Shown here: one piece after another, positions 35,829-44,099 of the stretch
Layout of the letters: each line of letters begins with the position of its first letter
Position numbering within the stretch: the stretch's first letter is position 1
Assembly (NCBI GenBank): GCA_003569205.1
Contig: BGOK01000006.1
Location: 1 to 64,000 of the forward strand
Reading direction: 5' to 3'
Origin: Verrucomicrobiota bacterium
GTDB lineage: Bacteria; Verrucomicrobiota; Verrucomicrobiia; Opitutales; UBA953
DNA: 64,000 bases
Notes under the pieces: model-generated
What the model was told of the DNA's origin: nothing
Databases searched by the model: none
The model's input: the letters and a program-made list of their open reading frames with translations, nothing else
Made by a program: the position numbers and the translations under genes

Positions 35829-35887
35829 TTTAAAAGTGTAAAAGTGCAAATCGGAGCGGGGCTCCGGTGCAAAGGTGGAAAAGTGAT
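35829..35887 (+). repeat. Hairpin-cored GTGCAAA repeat, copy 3 (left end of the S23 unit)
   Basis: AAAAGTGTAAAAGTGCAAAT, then a 6-base stem CGGAGC-GGG-GCTCCG (35852-35866), then GTGCAAAGGTGGAAAAGTG. Same layout as the copies at 6291 and 6519; inverted relative to the copy at 36373. Confidence 0.7.
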
Positions 35888-35968
35888 ACAAAACCGCCTA
35901 GACCGCGCTGAGGAATCAACGTGACGAAGGATAGTTGGTGGGCGACAGACATTCTGTTTGTTCCTTCT

Positions 35969-36364
35969 ATGGCTACATTCACTAGATTTGAAGAAATTGA
36001 AGCGTGGAAGACCGCGGAGTTCATGGTCGTTAAAGTCTATGCTCTTCTGGCAGACGGCCCAGGGGCCAGAGACTGGGCACTGAAAGACCAACTGCAGCGA
36101 GCGTCTGTATCTATTATGTGTAATATCGCCGAAGGCTTTGAGAGCCGATCGGACCGCACATTTTACGACATGCTCCGCCGTGCTAAAGGCTCGTGCGGTG
36201 AAGTCAGGACCTTAGTCCATATCGCCGGAAAGATTGGGTATATCTCCGAGGAAAAGGTCACTGCGATGATGCCAATCTGCCTAAAGTGCTCGGGCCAGCT
36301 TCAAGCCCTGATGTCACACTTGGAAACCACACGGCCAGAAGTTCGTAGCCGTAAATTGTGGTGA
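35969..36364 (+). CDS. Four-helix-bundle protein (S23 / 23S rRNA intervening-sequence protein family)
   Basis: About 131 aa, all-helical protein of the bIVP/S23 (also Avd-like) family. Hallmarks are FTRFEEIEAWKTAEFMVVKV, DQLQRASVSIMCNIAEGFES and FYDMLRRAKGSCGEVRTLV. Family members are encoded within intervening sequences of 23S rRNA genes in some bacteria or scattered in genomes; an Avd relative supports diversity-generating retroelements. The biochemical role of free-standing copies is unknown. I chose the ATG at 35969 because it gives the family N-terminus (MATFTRFEEIEAW); an upstream GTG at 35921 is possible. It is the only plus-strand gene between 28.7 and 62 kb, which fits insertion. Confidence 0.85.
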   Translation: MATFTRFEEIEAWKTAEFMVVKVYALLADGPGARDWALKDQLQRASVSIMCNIAEGFESRSDRTFYDMLRRAKGSCGEVRTLVHIAGKIGYISEEKVTAMMPICLKCSGQLQALMSHLETTRPEVRSRKLW

Positions 36365-36372
36365 TCGCACCT

Positions 36373-36428
36373 GTCTTCACTTTTTCACTTTTGCACAAGC
36401 CTTAGGCGGGTTGCACTTTTGCACCCTC
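36373..36428 (-). repeat. Hairpin-cored GTGCAAA repeat, copy 4 (right end of the S23 unit)
   Basis: On the minus strand: GTGCAAAAGTGCAACCC, a GCCTAAGGC core (plus-strand 36399-36407), then GTGCAAAAGTGAAAAAGTG. It ends exactly at the epsI stop codon (36429-36431). Confidence 0.65.
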
Positions 36429-37154
36429 TCATTTCCACTCCCGATCCGAAAATACTCCCAGGCCTTGCAAGGCCTGCAGGAACTCTCGGTTAATGGGGTC
36501 GGCAAGGATTTGATCCACGGGAAGGTTGGAGGAGAGACGGATGAACATCTGCTCGCTCTTCTGATTGAGGCCATAGGTGCGGATATCCTTCCAAAGCAAA
36601 GGTAAGCGTTCGAGGCGTCCGACGAGTCCGTCGCGCCAACCCGCCGATTGCTCTTCGTATCGGTTAGGTTGGCCGTTCACGAGATGCCAGAAAGCCACGT
36701 TCTGCCGGCCGCCTGAGGGAACGAGATACTGGCCATACTCATAAGGCAATAAGGGGCGACCGCCGACCTGAGCCGTGACCGCATATTTACGCTCGGTGCG
36801 AATACAGCCGTTGTTAACCCAACAGGAATCAGGATTATGTGAACCTGCATCGACGACGGAGACCTTACCGGGCTCCCAGTAAGCGGCGTAGACCAAGATC
36901 GAGGTTTCGCCCCGAACATAAAGCGCTTGGGCTGACTGACTGAAATTTAAGATCCCCTGGACGTTCATGTTCCCGGCTTTGCTGTCGGCAACGGGGATAT
37001 CACGGCGCGTCCAGCCGGCGATATTCCGCGGCAAGGCGTCCACGACTTGGCCCGTAAAACGGCGATCCCGGTGTGAGAAATATTCCGCCGCGACCACGAG
37101 GCCAAGTAGGAGGACGAGGCAGGTGGCCCCGACATAGAGGAGGGCTTTGCGCAT
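36429..37154 (-). CDS. Exosortase-associated EpsI family protein
   Basis: 241 aa with an N-terminal membrane anchor (LLYVGATCLVLLLGLVVAAEY) and a periplasmic EpsI domain. Family marks: VYAAYWEPGKVSVVDAGSHN followed by PDSCWVNNGC (the HxPxxC-like segment) and a downstream FWHLVNGQPNRYEE. EpsI domains normally occur fused to or beside an exosortase in exopolysaccharide loci linked to PEP-CTERM-type proteins; no exosortase is in this window. The start is one base after the NeuD stop, so it belongs to the operon. Function is not established biochemically. Confidence 0.8.
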   Translation of the reverse strand: MRKALLYVGATCLVLLLGLVVAAEYFSHRDRRFTGQVVDALPRNIAGWTRRDIPVADSKAGNMNVQGILNFSQSAQALYVRGETSILVYAAYWEPGKVSVVDAGSHNPDSCWVNNGCIRTERKYAVTAQVGGRPLLPYEYGQYLVPSGGRQNVAFWHLVNGQPNRYEEQSAGWRDGLVGRLERLPLLWKDIRTYGLNQKSEQMFIRLSSNLPVDQILADPINREFLQALQGLGVFSDREWK

Positions 37155-37155
37155 A

Positions 37156-37782
37156 TCAGAGAACGCGGGCAGGGTTGCCGACTACGGTGACACCGGCGGG
37201 CACATCACGAATAACCACGGCACCAGCACCCAGGGTGGCGCCGCTTCCGACGGACAAACCAGGGATAATCGAAACCCGGCTGCCCATGAAGACCCGGTCG
37301 GCGACTTGCACTCGCCCCGTCACATCACAATGCGCACTCAAGGTTGACCAGTCACCAATCGAAGCATCATGGCCAATCGTCACATGGAGGTTAAGCATCA
37401 CGAAGTCGCCTAAAGTAATATCGGCACTCGCGATGGCGCCAGGACAGAGGACGACCCCGCGCCCGAGTTTAACCCGATCACCGACCAACGCGCGCGGGTG
37501 GATGAAGGTCAGGAAGTTTGCGCCGGCCGCCTGCAAGGGCTGCAGGAGCTTTTCCTTCACCGGCGGGAGCCCTAGTCCACAGAGGTAAAGGTTCGCGGGG
37601 TCAACGACGTGGCCCGCGAGCGGCAGGACTTGGGCAAAAGAGCCGAATGGTTGGAGGGCCTGGGGGTTGTCATCGAGGAACCCCCCCAGCTCCCAAGCCC
37701 GGCCACAATCTGGGTGCTGGGTCGCCCAGATGTAGAGCTCACGCCCAAAGCCACCAGCACCCACGATTAATAGTTTTTTCAT
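37156..37782 (-). CDS. NeuD/PglD-type sugar O/N-acyltransferase
   Basis: 208 aa left-handed beta-helix acyltransferase. N-terminal Rossmann-like LLIVGAGGFGRELYIWA, followed by hexapeptide repeats (VKLGRGVVLCPGAIASADITLGD, split here into turns) and the catalytic-His segment MLNLHVTIGHDASIG, ending VGSGATLGAGAVV. The family acetylates amino-sugar nucleotides (PglD) or sialic acid (NeuD) using acetyl-CoA. Here the start overlaps the ACP stop by four bases (ATGA), so the acyl donor may be an acyl-ACP; that is an inference from coupling. Confidence 0.85.
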   Translation of the reverse strand: MKKLLIVGAGGFGRELYIWATQHPDCGRAWELGGFLDDNPQALQPFGSFAQVLPLAGHVVDPANLYLCGLGLPPVKEKLLQPLQAAGANFLTFIHPRALVGDRVKLGRGVVLCPGAIASADITLGDFVMLNLHVTIGHDASIGDWSTLSAHCDVTGRVQVADRVFMGSRVSIIPGLSVGSGATLGAGAVVIRDVPAGVTVVGNPARVL

Positions 37783-38003
37783 AGTCGTTCAGGAAGGAGT
37801 TTAAGGAGGTCGCCGACGGTCTTGCAGCCGTGGATATCCGCACTGCTGATGACTAGGCCGTGCTGGGTCTCACAATGCAGGATGACGAGTAGTACCGCTA
37901 AGGAGCCCCAGTTTGGGAGCGTCGCTAACGGCGTGTGTTCGGTGGCACCGACGAAAAAGTCCACGTCATGCTGGAGCGCCTGCAGTTTTTCAGCGGAGGT
38001 CAT
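37779..38003 (-). CDS. Acyl-carrier-protein-like protein, non-canonical attachment motif
   Basis: 74 aa. The segment NWGSLAVLLVILHCETQHG with a C-terminal HGCKTVGDLLKLL matches helix II and helix IV of acyl carrier proteins. The usual DSL motif is GSL; the attachment serine is retained but the preceding Asp, often needed for phosphopantetheinyl-transferase recognition, is Gly. I chose the ATG at 38003 because it overlaps the KASIII stop as ATGA. It lies between the KASIII and the NeuD-type acyltransferase, all coupled, so it likely carries an acyl group between them. Confidence 0.75.
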   Translation of the reverse strand: MTSAEKLQALQHDVDFFVGATEHTPLATLPNWGSLAVLLVILHCETQHGLVISSADIHGCKTVGDLLKLLPERL

Positions 38004-39076
38004 GCGGAATGCGGATAGGGCTGAGTCGGGGCGATGACGAGTGGGCCGAACTCCGCCGCCACGGCGCCCCAAGACCAACCCACCCCAAACCCGCAAAGGA
38101 CGAGCCGGAGGGAACGGGCCGAAAGCGGTTCGGCGAAGGCATGGATTAAAGCACACGGAATCGAAGCGGAGCTCTGGTTGCCGTACCGCTCCACGACGTC
38201 GCTCGGAGTCTTCTCCGCCGGGAAGCCGCACTTTCGCCCAACCGTGGTGATGACAAAACGGTTCGCTTGGTGCAGGACCAACCCATCCGTTGCCTCGACC
38301 GTGTAATGGGCGTGGCGCATGACAGCGGCGACGGCGGGGGGCGCCTGTCGGAGGGAAAAATTGAACACTTCCCCACCCTGCATCGCCAAATTAGCAGCAT
38401 GACGGACGTTACCGTCCAGGTCGGGAATCTCCGTCAAGGGCTTAGAGTCATGTGGCATCCGCGCACCGCCTTGGGGGACGATGATGGCATTCGCGCCCGC
38501 GCCGTCGGCGCCGAGCTCGAAATGCCAAGCCGTGGCCAGGCCCGTGCGTTCAATCAAAGCCGCGGAGCCGGCATCGCCAAAGAGTGGGTCGGTCGAACGG
38601 TCTTTAGCGTGGGTTAACCGCGAGAGCGTGTCGCCGGCGCATAATAGCACGCGAGCGGCGCCGCCATGCGCACAGAGGAGTGCGGCCTGCTGGAGGCCGT
38701 AGACCCATCCGGAGCAACCGAGTGACAGGTCGAACGCGGCTGCCCCCGTCGCGAGGCCCAAGCGGCCATGCAGTAATGAGGCGTTATTGGGCTGGGAATG
38801 GTCGGGCGTCTGCGTGACGAAAATCACGGCATCGATGGAGGAGGCGTCTAAGCCAGCGGCGTCTAATAAGCGGCGGCTGGCGTCTTCGCAGAGGTCAAGC
38901 GCGGTGATGCCAGGCGCGGCTACCTTACGTTCGCGTAAACCGATCGTCTGCGCGGTCCGCTCCAGAATCACCCGGTCGAGGCCCAAGGCTAGGCCATCCG
39001 CCATGAAATCGCGGGTCAGCGAACCGGTGGATACGGCGAGCCCTGCTAGTCGGACGTTAGTGATGGAACTATGCAT
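38000..39076 (-). CDS. 3-oxoacyl-ACP synthase III (FabH-like)
   Basis: Condensing enzyme, 358 aa. The Cys-His-Asn triad is visible: FDLSLGCSGWVYGL, GLVLHQANRFVI and ERYGNQSSASIPCAL. It condenses an acyl-CoA (or acyl group) with malonyl-ACP to a beta-ketoacyl-ACP. The start is the ATG at 39076 (MHSSITNVRLAG), seven bases after the asnB stop; a much longer upstream reading is not credible. The housekeeping fabH is expected elsewhere; this copy sits in the polysaccharide operon and is coupled to its own ACP, so it probably makes a short beta-keto acyl group for glycan decoration or another locus-specific acyl product. Confidence 0.88.
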   Translation of the reverse strand: MHSSITNVRLAGLAVSTGSLTRDFMADGLALGLDRVILERTAQTIGLRERKVAAPGITALDLCEDASRRLLDAAGLDASSIDAVIFVTQTPDHSQPNNASLLHGRLGLATGAAAFDLSLGCSGWVYGLQQAALLCAHGGAARVLLCAGDTLSRLTHAKDRSTDPLFGDAGSAALIERTGLATAWHFELGADGAGANAIIVPQGGARMPHDSKPLTEIPDLDGNVRHAANLAMQGGEVFNFSLRQAPPAVAAVMRHAHYTVEATDGLVLHQANRFVITTVGRKCGFPAEKTPSDVVERYGNQSSASIPCALIHAFAEPLSARSLRLVLCGFGVGWSWGAVAAEFGPLVIAPTQPYPHSA

Positions 39077-39083
39077 GGTTAAA

Positions 39084-40984
39084 TTATCTTTGGGCGAATT
39101 GCCGGAGCCAGGACTCGACGCATAAGACGCCCAGCAACGGATAGGTGGCATCGATTTCGCCGCGACGGTCGGCGTCCAGTAAAGCGACCACGCCGGCACC
39201 ATCGAAGACCCCCGTGCCGTCGAGTCGGCCTTCCGCGGCCAGGCGGCGTAGCTGTGGCCCATAGACCTCATGGAAGAAACTCCGCAGAGGCAGGCCGAAG
39301 CCGGACTTAGAGCGAGCGAGGACTTCGTCTGGGACCACGCCGCGGAGGGCACGCCGGAAGAGATACTTCGTTTCGCTCCCCTGGATGCGCTGCTTGTCGG
39401 TGAGACGTTCCGCAAAAGACGCGAGGTCGGCGTCGAGGAGCGGTACCCGGATTTCTACCCCGCAGGCCATGCCCATCTTGTCCTTGTAGTTCAGGTTATG
39501 GCTCGCGAGAAAGAAGCTACGGTCGAGGTGCAGCATTCGGCTCAGGTGCGTCACGCCTTCTGGTAACTGAGCCAGCGAGCCCGTCAGGAGATCTGTAGAC
39601 CGCCGGTGCCCGAGGGCGGCGCGGAAATCCGCCCCCAGCATGGGCAGCATGGCCTCATGGCCCAGCCAAAGGAAATAGCTCGCGAGACGTTCAGCTGGAT
39701 CTGCATCCGCATGTCCGAATAGCTTGCTTAAGCGGCGGCCCAACGGATGCGTCTGCAAGTTGTCGGCGGTCAACTGACGTAACCCCGCCCGGAGCGGCTT
39801 GGGCCACCAGCCCCAGTAGCGCTCGGACTGCAAAGCTTGGTGCCGACGGTAACCGCTGAAGAGATCGTCACCGCCCGCACCGGAAAGTAGGACCTTCACG
39901 CCACGCTCGCGTGCCGACCGACTGATCGCGTACGTCATGAACGCCGCTGGGTCAGGCGTCGGCTCATCGAGCATCCAGACCAAGCGGTCGACGTCCTGAA
40001 TCGCGGCGGACTCTTGGGTAATGGCGTGCAAGGGAATGCCCAAGCGCTTCGCCGCTAGCTGGGCGTAGGGGAAATCGTCCACGAACCCATCGTTACCGGA
40101 GTGCGCCGACGCCGATGCTTGGACGGTAAAGCAAGGGTAACGAGACCCCTCGCCGAGCGCTTGGACGGAAAGGGCAGCGAGGGCTGTCGAGTCGACACCC
40201 CCAGAAAGGAATCCCCCAATCGGCACATCTGATACTAATTGCCGGCGCACCGCCTGTTGCAGGTAAGAGCGGCAGGCCTCGACCGCGTCGGCCGTGCTGA
40301 GGTCGTGCGGGCCCTGCTCATTGGGACGGGCTGCGAACCTACGCACGACAGGCAGAGCGTCTTCGCACCATTCCATAATCTCTCCCGGCTGAAGTTTGCG
40401 AATCCCGCGGGCAGGCGTCAGGTCACATGGCGCATAGAGTAATGTTAGGTAAGACGCGATCGCGACGGGGTCAGGGGACCAATCGATACCCGGCACTGGA
40501 CGGAGTGCTTTGATTTCGGAAGCAAAGCGAAGCCACCCGAGGTCCGAGTCCAATAGAGCGGCTTCACTCCGGCGGCGTCACGGACTAAAATCATCCGACG
40601 CTCCGCCGGAAACCAAGCGGCGAAGGCAAAGATACCGTTAAGCCAAGGTAGACACTTCTCGCCGAAACGGGCCAGTAATTCAACAAGGACTTCAGTGTCG
40701 CTCGCCCCACGGAAGGTCACCCCTTCACTGCTGAGGCGATCCCGGAGTTCGCGGAAGTTATAGATCTCCCCGTTAAAAGTCACCACCACCCGGCGGTCGG
40801 CCGACGCCATCGGCTGTGCCCCCGCCGGCGAAAGGTCGATAATCGCTAAGCGCGCATGCGCTAGGCCGACGCGGCCTTCCGACCAAGCCCCTTGCCCGTC
40901 GGGACCGCGATGCGCAATCGCTGCACCCATTTCGGTGAGCAAGGCGGGGGCAAAGTCCCCGAAGTATCCAGCGATGCCGCACAT
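39084..40984 (-). pseudogene. AsnB-like glutamine amidotransferase (asparagine-synthase family), frameshifted
   Basis: Class II glutamine amidotransferase with an ATP-dependent synthetase domain. The N-terminus MCGIAGYFGDF keeps Cys2, with HRGPDGQGAW and FNGEIYNFRELR; the second domain has GGFLSGGVDSTALAALSV (P-loop) and the C-terminal FLASHNLNYKDKMGMACG. The first frame ends after VRDAAGVKPLYW; the second continues DSDLGWLRFASEIKAL. Adding one G at about 40,550 (TGGAC to TGGGAC) joins them. Within polysaccharide loci such enzymes amidate uronic acids (WbpS-like); UDP-ManNAcA from wecB/wecC is a plausible target. Start is one base after the GT stop at 40986. Confidence 0.88.
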
Positions 40985-40985
40985 G

Positions 40986-42005
40986 TTAAGTTTGGAGCCC
41001 TTGGAAAGGCGTCCCCTCGCTCAACCAAGCAAGCAAACCCACCAAATCATCCTGCACTTTGGTAATAGAAGCGGGGGCGGGATGCCCCGAGCACCTCGCA
41101 ACGAGATCCGCGATGGACTCTGGCGAATAGGGGTCAAAGACCGCAAAGGGTTCGACTACCGCCCGAACGTACGGACGATCGGCGGCTAACACGGCACACT
41201 GGGCATCGGCAGCTTCGATTAAGCCTAACCCGAAACTTTCAACTAACGATGGATAAATCTGGTAGCCACACTGCGCGTAGATTGGGCCCGGCGGAGCATA
41301 CCCATGGTTAGTGATGCGGGCGCCCGCCGACTGTAGGGCCGAAATTTTCGCCAGCATCGCAGGGTAAGCCGAAGTAACGGTGAGATGCAGGCTGGGGCGG
41401 AGCCCGCGAGCCAGCAAGAGGCGCCAGGCGCCAAGGAGCCGCTGGTGGTTCTTATGCGGGTGAGCCTCGCTGACATAGGCGAACTGATCCCACTGCCGCG
41501 CACCCGCGGACTGTATCGCTGAACGTGAAAAGGCAAAAAATGGCTGGACGGCGACCTGGGCACGGCCAGCGATGATTGGCTGCAGGGCCGACACCATATT
41601 GGTCGTTTGGACAAGGAAGGTGTCTGTGTTGCGTGCGTAGTGGCGAATGTAGGCCATCTTTAAGCGGGCGATACGTCGATCACTGGCTGACTGCTGCGGA
41701 TACTCCTCGCAGAAGAGGAGATTATGAAAATACGTGGCCGTGGGCACCGGCAACCTAAGCAGCGGTGGCACGTTGCCAAAGCACAGCACACGTGAAAACT
41801 CCCGCCCATGAGCTTGGTAAAAGCGACGTCGGGCGAAATGATCAGGAACCGCGTCGAAGACCTTACAGCCTGCCGTATCTAGGTCTTTGACCCGGATGTC
41901 GCGCATGAGCGCAAATTCAGCCCGACCCCGCAGTTCATTGATTAGTCGACGCAAGAGGCCTACCCCGCCGCCGACGTTAACGTATGTGGCGTCGATGAGA
42001 ATCAT
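40986..42005 (-). CDS. GT4-like glycosyltransferase
   Basis: 339 aa GT-B type. N-terminal ILIDATYVNVGGGVGLLRRL, mid-protein FAYVSEAHPHKNHQRLLGAW (the K/E donor-site loop) and C-terminal IYPSLVESFGLGLIEAADAQ (E-x7-E). I chose the ATG at 42005, which overlaps the stop of the GT2 gene as ATGA; an earlier start at 42062 lies inside that gene. Adds a sugar in the repeat unit; donor unknown. Confidence 0.88.
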   Translation of the reverse strand: MILIDATYVNVGGGVGLLRRLINELRGRAEFALMRDIRVKDLDTAGCKVFDAVPDHFARRRFYQAHGREFSRVLCFGNVPPLLRLPVPTATYFHNLLFCEEYPQQSASDRRIARLKMAYIRHYARNTDTFLVQTTNMVSALQPIIAGRAQVAVQPFFAFSRSAIQSAGARQWDQFAYVSEAHPHKNHQRLLGAWRLLLARGLRPSLHLTVTSAYPAMLAKISALQSAGARITNHGYAPPGPIYAQCGYQIYPSLVESFGLGLIEAADAQCAVLAADRPYVRAVVEPFAVFDPYSPESIADLVARCSGHPAPASITKVQDDLVGLLAWLSEGTPFQGLQT

Positions 42006-42841
42006 ACCTTGGGAGCAATGAGGAGAGCCGGCTTGCCGCGAAACGCTCGAGTATCCGCCCAAGTCCCCAAGGCACTACCGTCTAAAATCTTTTGTACGGC
42101 TGAAAGCAGGCGGGCCCAAGGGGAGAGGCGATAACCAAGGCGAGCATAGAGGGCGGCGACCTCGGCCTGGATTTCCTTGGCGCGGGGATTCACGTAGGCA
42201 GAGAATTGGTCCGCAGTCTTCGACTGCTCGTGCATCCGGAAAGCCCAGCAGTAGTGACGAAAGCGCTGGGGGTAATACCCGCGCGCCATAAACTTCAGCC
42301 ACAAATCAAGGTCCATGGCGTAACGTAAGTCGGTCGAGAATCCCCCAACCTCCCGATACAGTTCTGCGGAAAAGAAGCTGCTGGGCCCGCAGACGGTGAT
42401 GGGGGCATCCGCGCGACGCAACCAGGCCGGCTGCCTCGTGGGACCTCGGAAACAGGAAATGATATTTAGGGCGGCGTCCGTGCGGACAAAGTCGCCCGAA
42501 GCCCACGCATACCGGCCATCCGCAAGGGCCAACTTCGCCGCGGCCAATGCACCAGGGAGCAGGATGTCGTCCGCGTTGAGCCAGACGAAATAGCGGCCGC
42601 GACCCCGGGCAAAGCCTTTATTGAAGGCATCGCTCTGGCCGCGATCCGGCTCGCTCACCCACCACGCTAAGCGCGGGGCATACTCCTGGAGGATATCCAC
42701 CGTGCCGTCCGTGCTCGCCCCGTCGACGACGATGAGCTCGAGGTCCTGGCATGACTGCGCAAAGACCGAATCTAACGCTGCCCGGAGGAATCGGCCGTAG
42801 TTATAGGTGACGATGACGACGGTGAAGCAAGGGGCGTCCAT
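42002..42841 (-). CDS. GT2 family glycosyltransferase
   Basis: 279 aa from the ATG at 42841. FTVVIVTYNYGRFLRAALDS, LELIVVDGASTDGTVDILQEY, EPDRGQSDAFNKGFARGRG and YFVWLNADDILLPGAL (ADD as the metal site) make this a clear GT2 enzyme. Starting at 42841 leaves a 41-base overlap with the membrane-protein gene upstream, and a start at 42883 would overlap more; the shorter one gives the usual family N-terminus. Likely builds the repeat unit; donor unknown. Confidence 0.9.
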   Translation of the reverse strand: MDAPCFTVVIVTYNYGRFLRAALDSVFAQSCQDLELIVVDGASTDGTVDILQEYAPRLAWWVSEPDRGQSDAFNKGFARGRGRYFVWLNADDILLPGALAAAKLALADGRYAWASGDFVRTDAALNIISCFRGPTRQPAWLRRADAPITVCGPSSFFSAELYREVGGFSTDLRYAMDLDLWLKFMARGYYPQRFRHYCWAFRMHEQSKTADQFSAYVNPRAKEIQAEVAALYARLGYRLSPWARLLSAVQKILDGSALGTWADTRAFRGKPALLIAPKV

Positions 42842-44096
42842 CGGGGGAATTGGGTTGGGCGGCCGGCACCGCGGTTTTGGCAAAAGCGCGGAAGTTAAAG
42901 AGGAGGCATAGTGCCACGCCGAAGATTAAATAGGCTGAGGCTAGCCAGCCGCCCGAAATCGAGTAGACGACGAGATAATTAAAGGGCACGAGTATCACGG
43001 CCTTCTGATCGATATCGCCAGGCCCAAAGAACACACGCACGGTGGCATACAGCATTGCCAGCCACATGGAGAGCATCAGGACGGCCCCGAGCTTCAGCAC
43101 CGGCGTCAGCGTACTATAGTGTAAGCCCGTGACAATTACCTTCATGGGAACGCCGGTTTCTGGGTCGTAGCCATTCATCAGAAATCCCGTGCCGAGCCCA
43201 TTACCGGCGACCCAACCTCGGAGCGATATTTGCTCCAAAAATGCTTCGAATTCCAGATCGCGGCCGGTCGTATTACCGATGCTGTCGATGCCGCGGGCAT
43301 TCGTGATGGAGTCTAACATGAAATATCCACCTAAAATCATTAGCGGCAGAATAAGGAATAACCAAACCGTAAAGCCTGTGGCGAAGGCCCCCATCGCACG
43401 TCGCAACAAGAGCAGCATTAATTGCGCAAATAAGAGGAAGAAGGCAACCGCGATGGAGCGCGTGAGCGTGAAATAGGCGACGAGCCCAACCATGGCCACC
43501 GACAGAATCGGCAAAAGAAGCCCTAAGCGAAAAACCACCTGCAAGGGCACTAAGAAGAGCAATGGACTGATGATGTAGAATAAGCTGATGCTAACGACAC
43601 GGTTACCGGCGTCGGCGTCGATTTGCACATAGCCGAAGCGCATCAGGAGGATATTCGCCGCCCCCATCAGGATACAGACCCAGGAGACGCGGGAAACTAA
43701 GGTGCGGAGGGACTCAAAGGAGGCCTCGCCGAGCTTCAGGCCAAAGGCGACCGCGAAGAACAGCAACCCATCCAAAATAAACTCGCGTAAACCAAAGGCC
43801 CAGGTGCCTTCCGTCCCGCGCGTTAAATAAGTAACAATCATGCCATAGACCATCAACCCCACCGCCCACATAGAGGTGCCACGCCAAAAACGGTGCACGA
43901 AGAGGTAGGGAATCGCAACTAAGAGCATGATTACCCCGAAGACCACGTCACCATAGTAAGGCAGGACCGCCTTCACCCACTGCGTCGGCAAGGTCAAAAC
44001 AACGTAGGCAAAAAGGAGTATCCACGTCGTAAACACCCCGACGGGCATGAGCTGACGGGGGGCGAACGGCGCGGGCATGGGCGGAGCGGGCTGCAT
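42801..44096 (-). CDS. O-antigen polymerase/ligase-like membrane protein (Wzy candidate)
   Basis: 431 aa polytopic inner-membrane protein with roughly ten hydrophobic segments and large loops. The periplasmic loop contains GWVAGNGLGTGFLMNGYDPE followed by VTGLHYSTLTPVLKLGAVLML, reminiscent of the conserved ligand loop of the Wzy/WaaL superfamily. It probably polymerises or ligates the glycan. Start at 44096 (ATG), three bases after the FkbM stop; the C-terminal tail (LLHRRHRHL) overlaps the GT2 gene. A second protein of this class is at 54,970. Confidence 0.7.
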   Translation of the reverse strand: MQPAPPMPAPFAPRQLMPVGVFTTWILLFAYVVLTLPTQWVKAVLPYYGDVVFGVIMLLVAIPYLFVHRFWRGTSMWAVGLMVYGMIVTYLTRGTEGTWAFGLREFILDGLLFFAVAFGLKLGEASFESLRTLVSRVSWVCILMGAANILLMRFGYVQIDADAGNRVVSISLFYIISPLLFLVPLQVVFRLGLLLPILSVAMVGLVAYFTLTRSIAVAFFLLFAQLMLLLLRRAMGAFATGFTVWLFLILPLMILGGYFMLDSITNARGIDSIGNTTGRDLEFEAFLEQISLRGWVAGNGLGTGFLMNGYDPETGVPMKVIVTGLHYSTLTPVLKLGAVLMLSMWLAMLYATVRVFFGPGDIDQKAVILVPFNYLVVYSISGGWLASAYLIFGVALCLLFNFRAFAKTAVPAAQPNSPDGRPLLHRRHRHL

Positions 44097-44099
44097 GAA

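Larger units (their letters stand above)
35829..36428 (+). mobile_element. Candidate inverted-repeat-bounded element carrying an S23-like gene
   Basis: A 600-base unit with hairpin-cored repeats in opposite orientation at its ends and one plus-strand gene inside. It interrupts an otherwise continuous, tightly packed minus-strand operon: epsI ends at 36429 and the DegT gene starts at 35823, each within a few bases of a repeat. No transposase and no clear target-site duplication are seen, so mobility is inferred only from position and structure. Confidence 0.45.

Noticed and set aside
39077-39415. N-terminal extension of the KASIII protein
   Set aside because: It lies entirely inside the asnB coding sequence in another frame and has no homology; the ATG at 39076 gives the family start.
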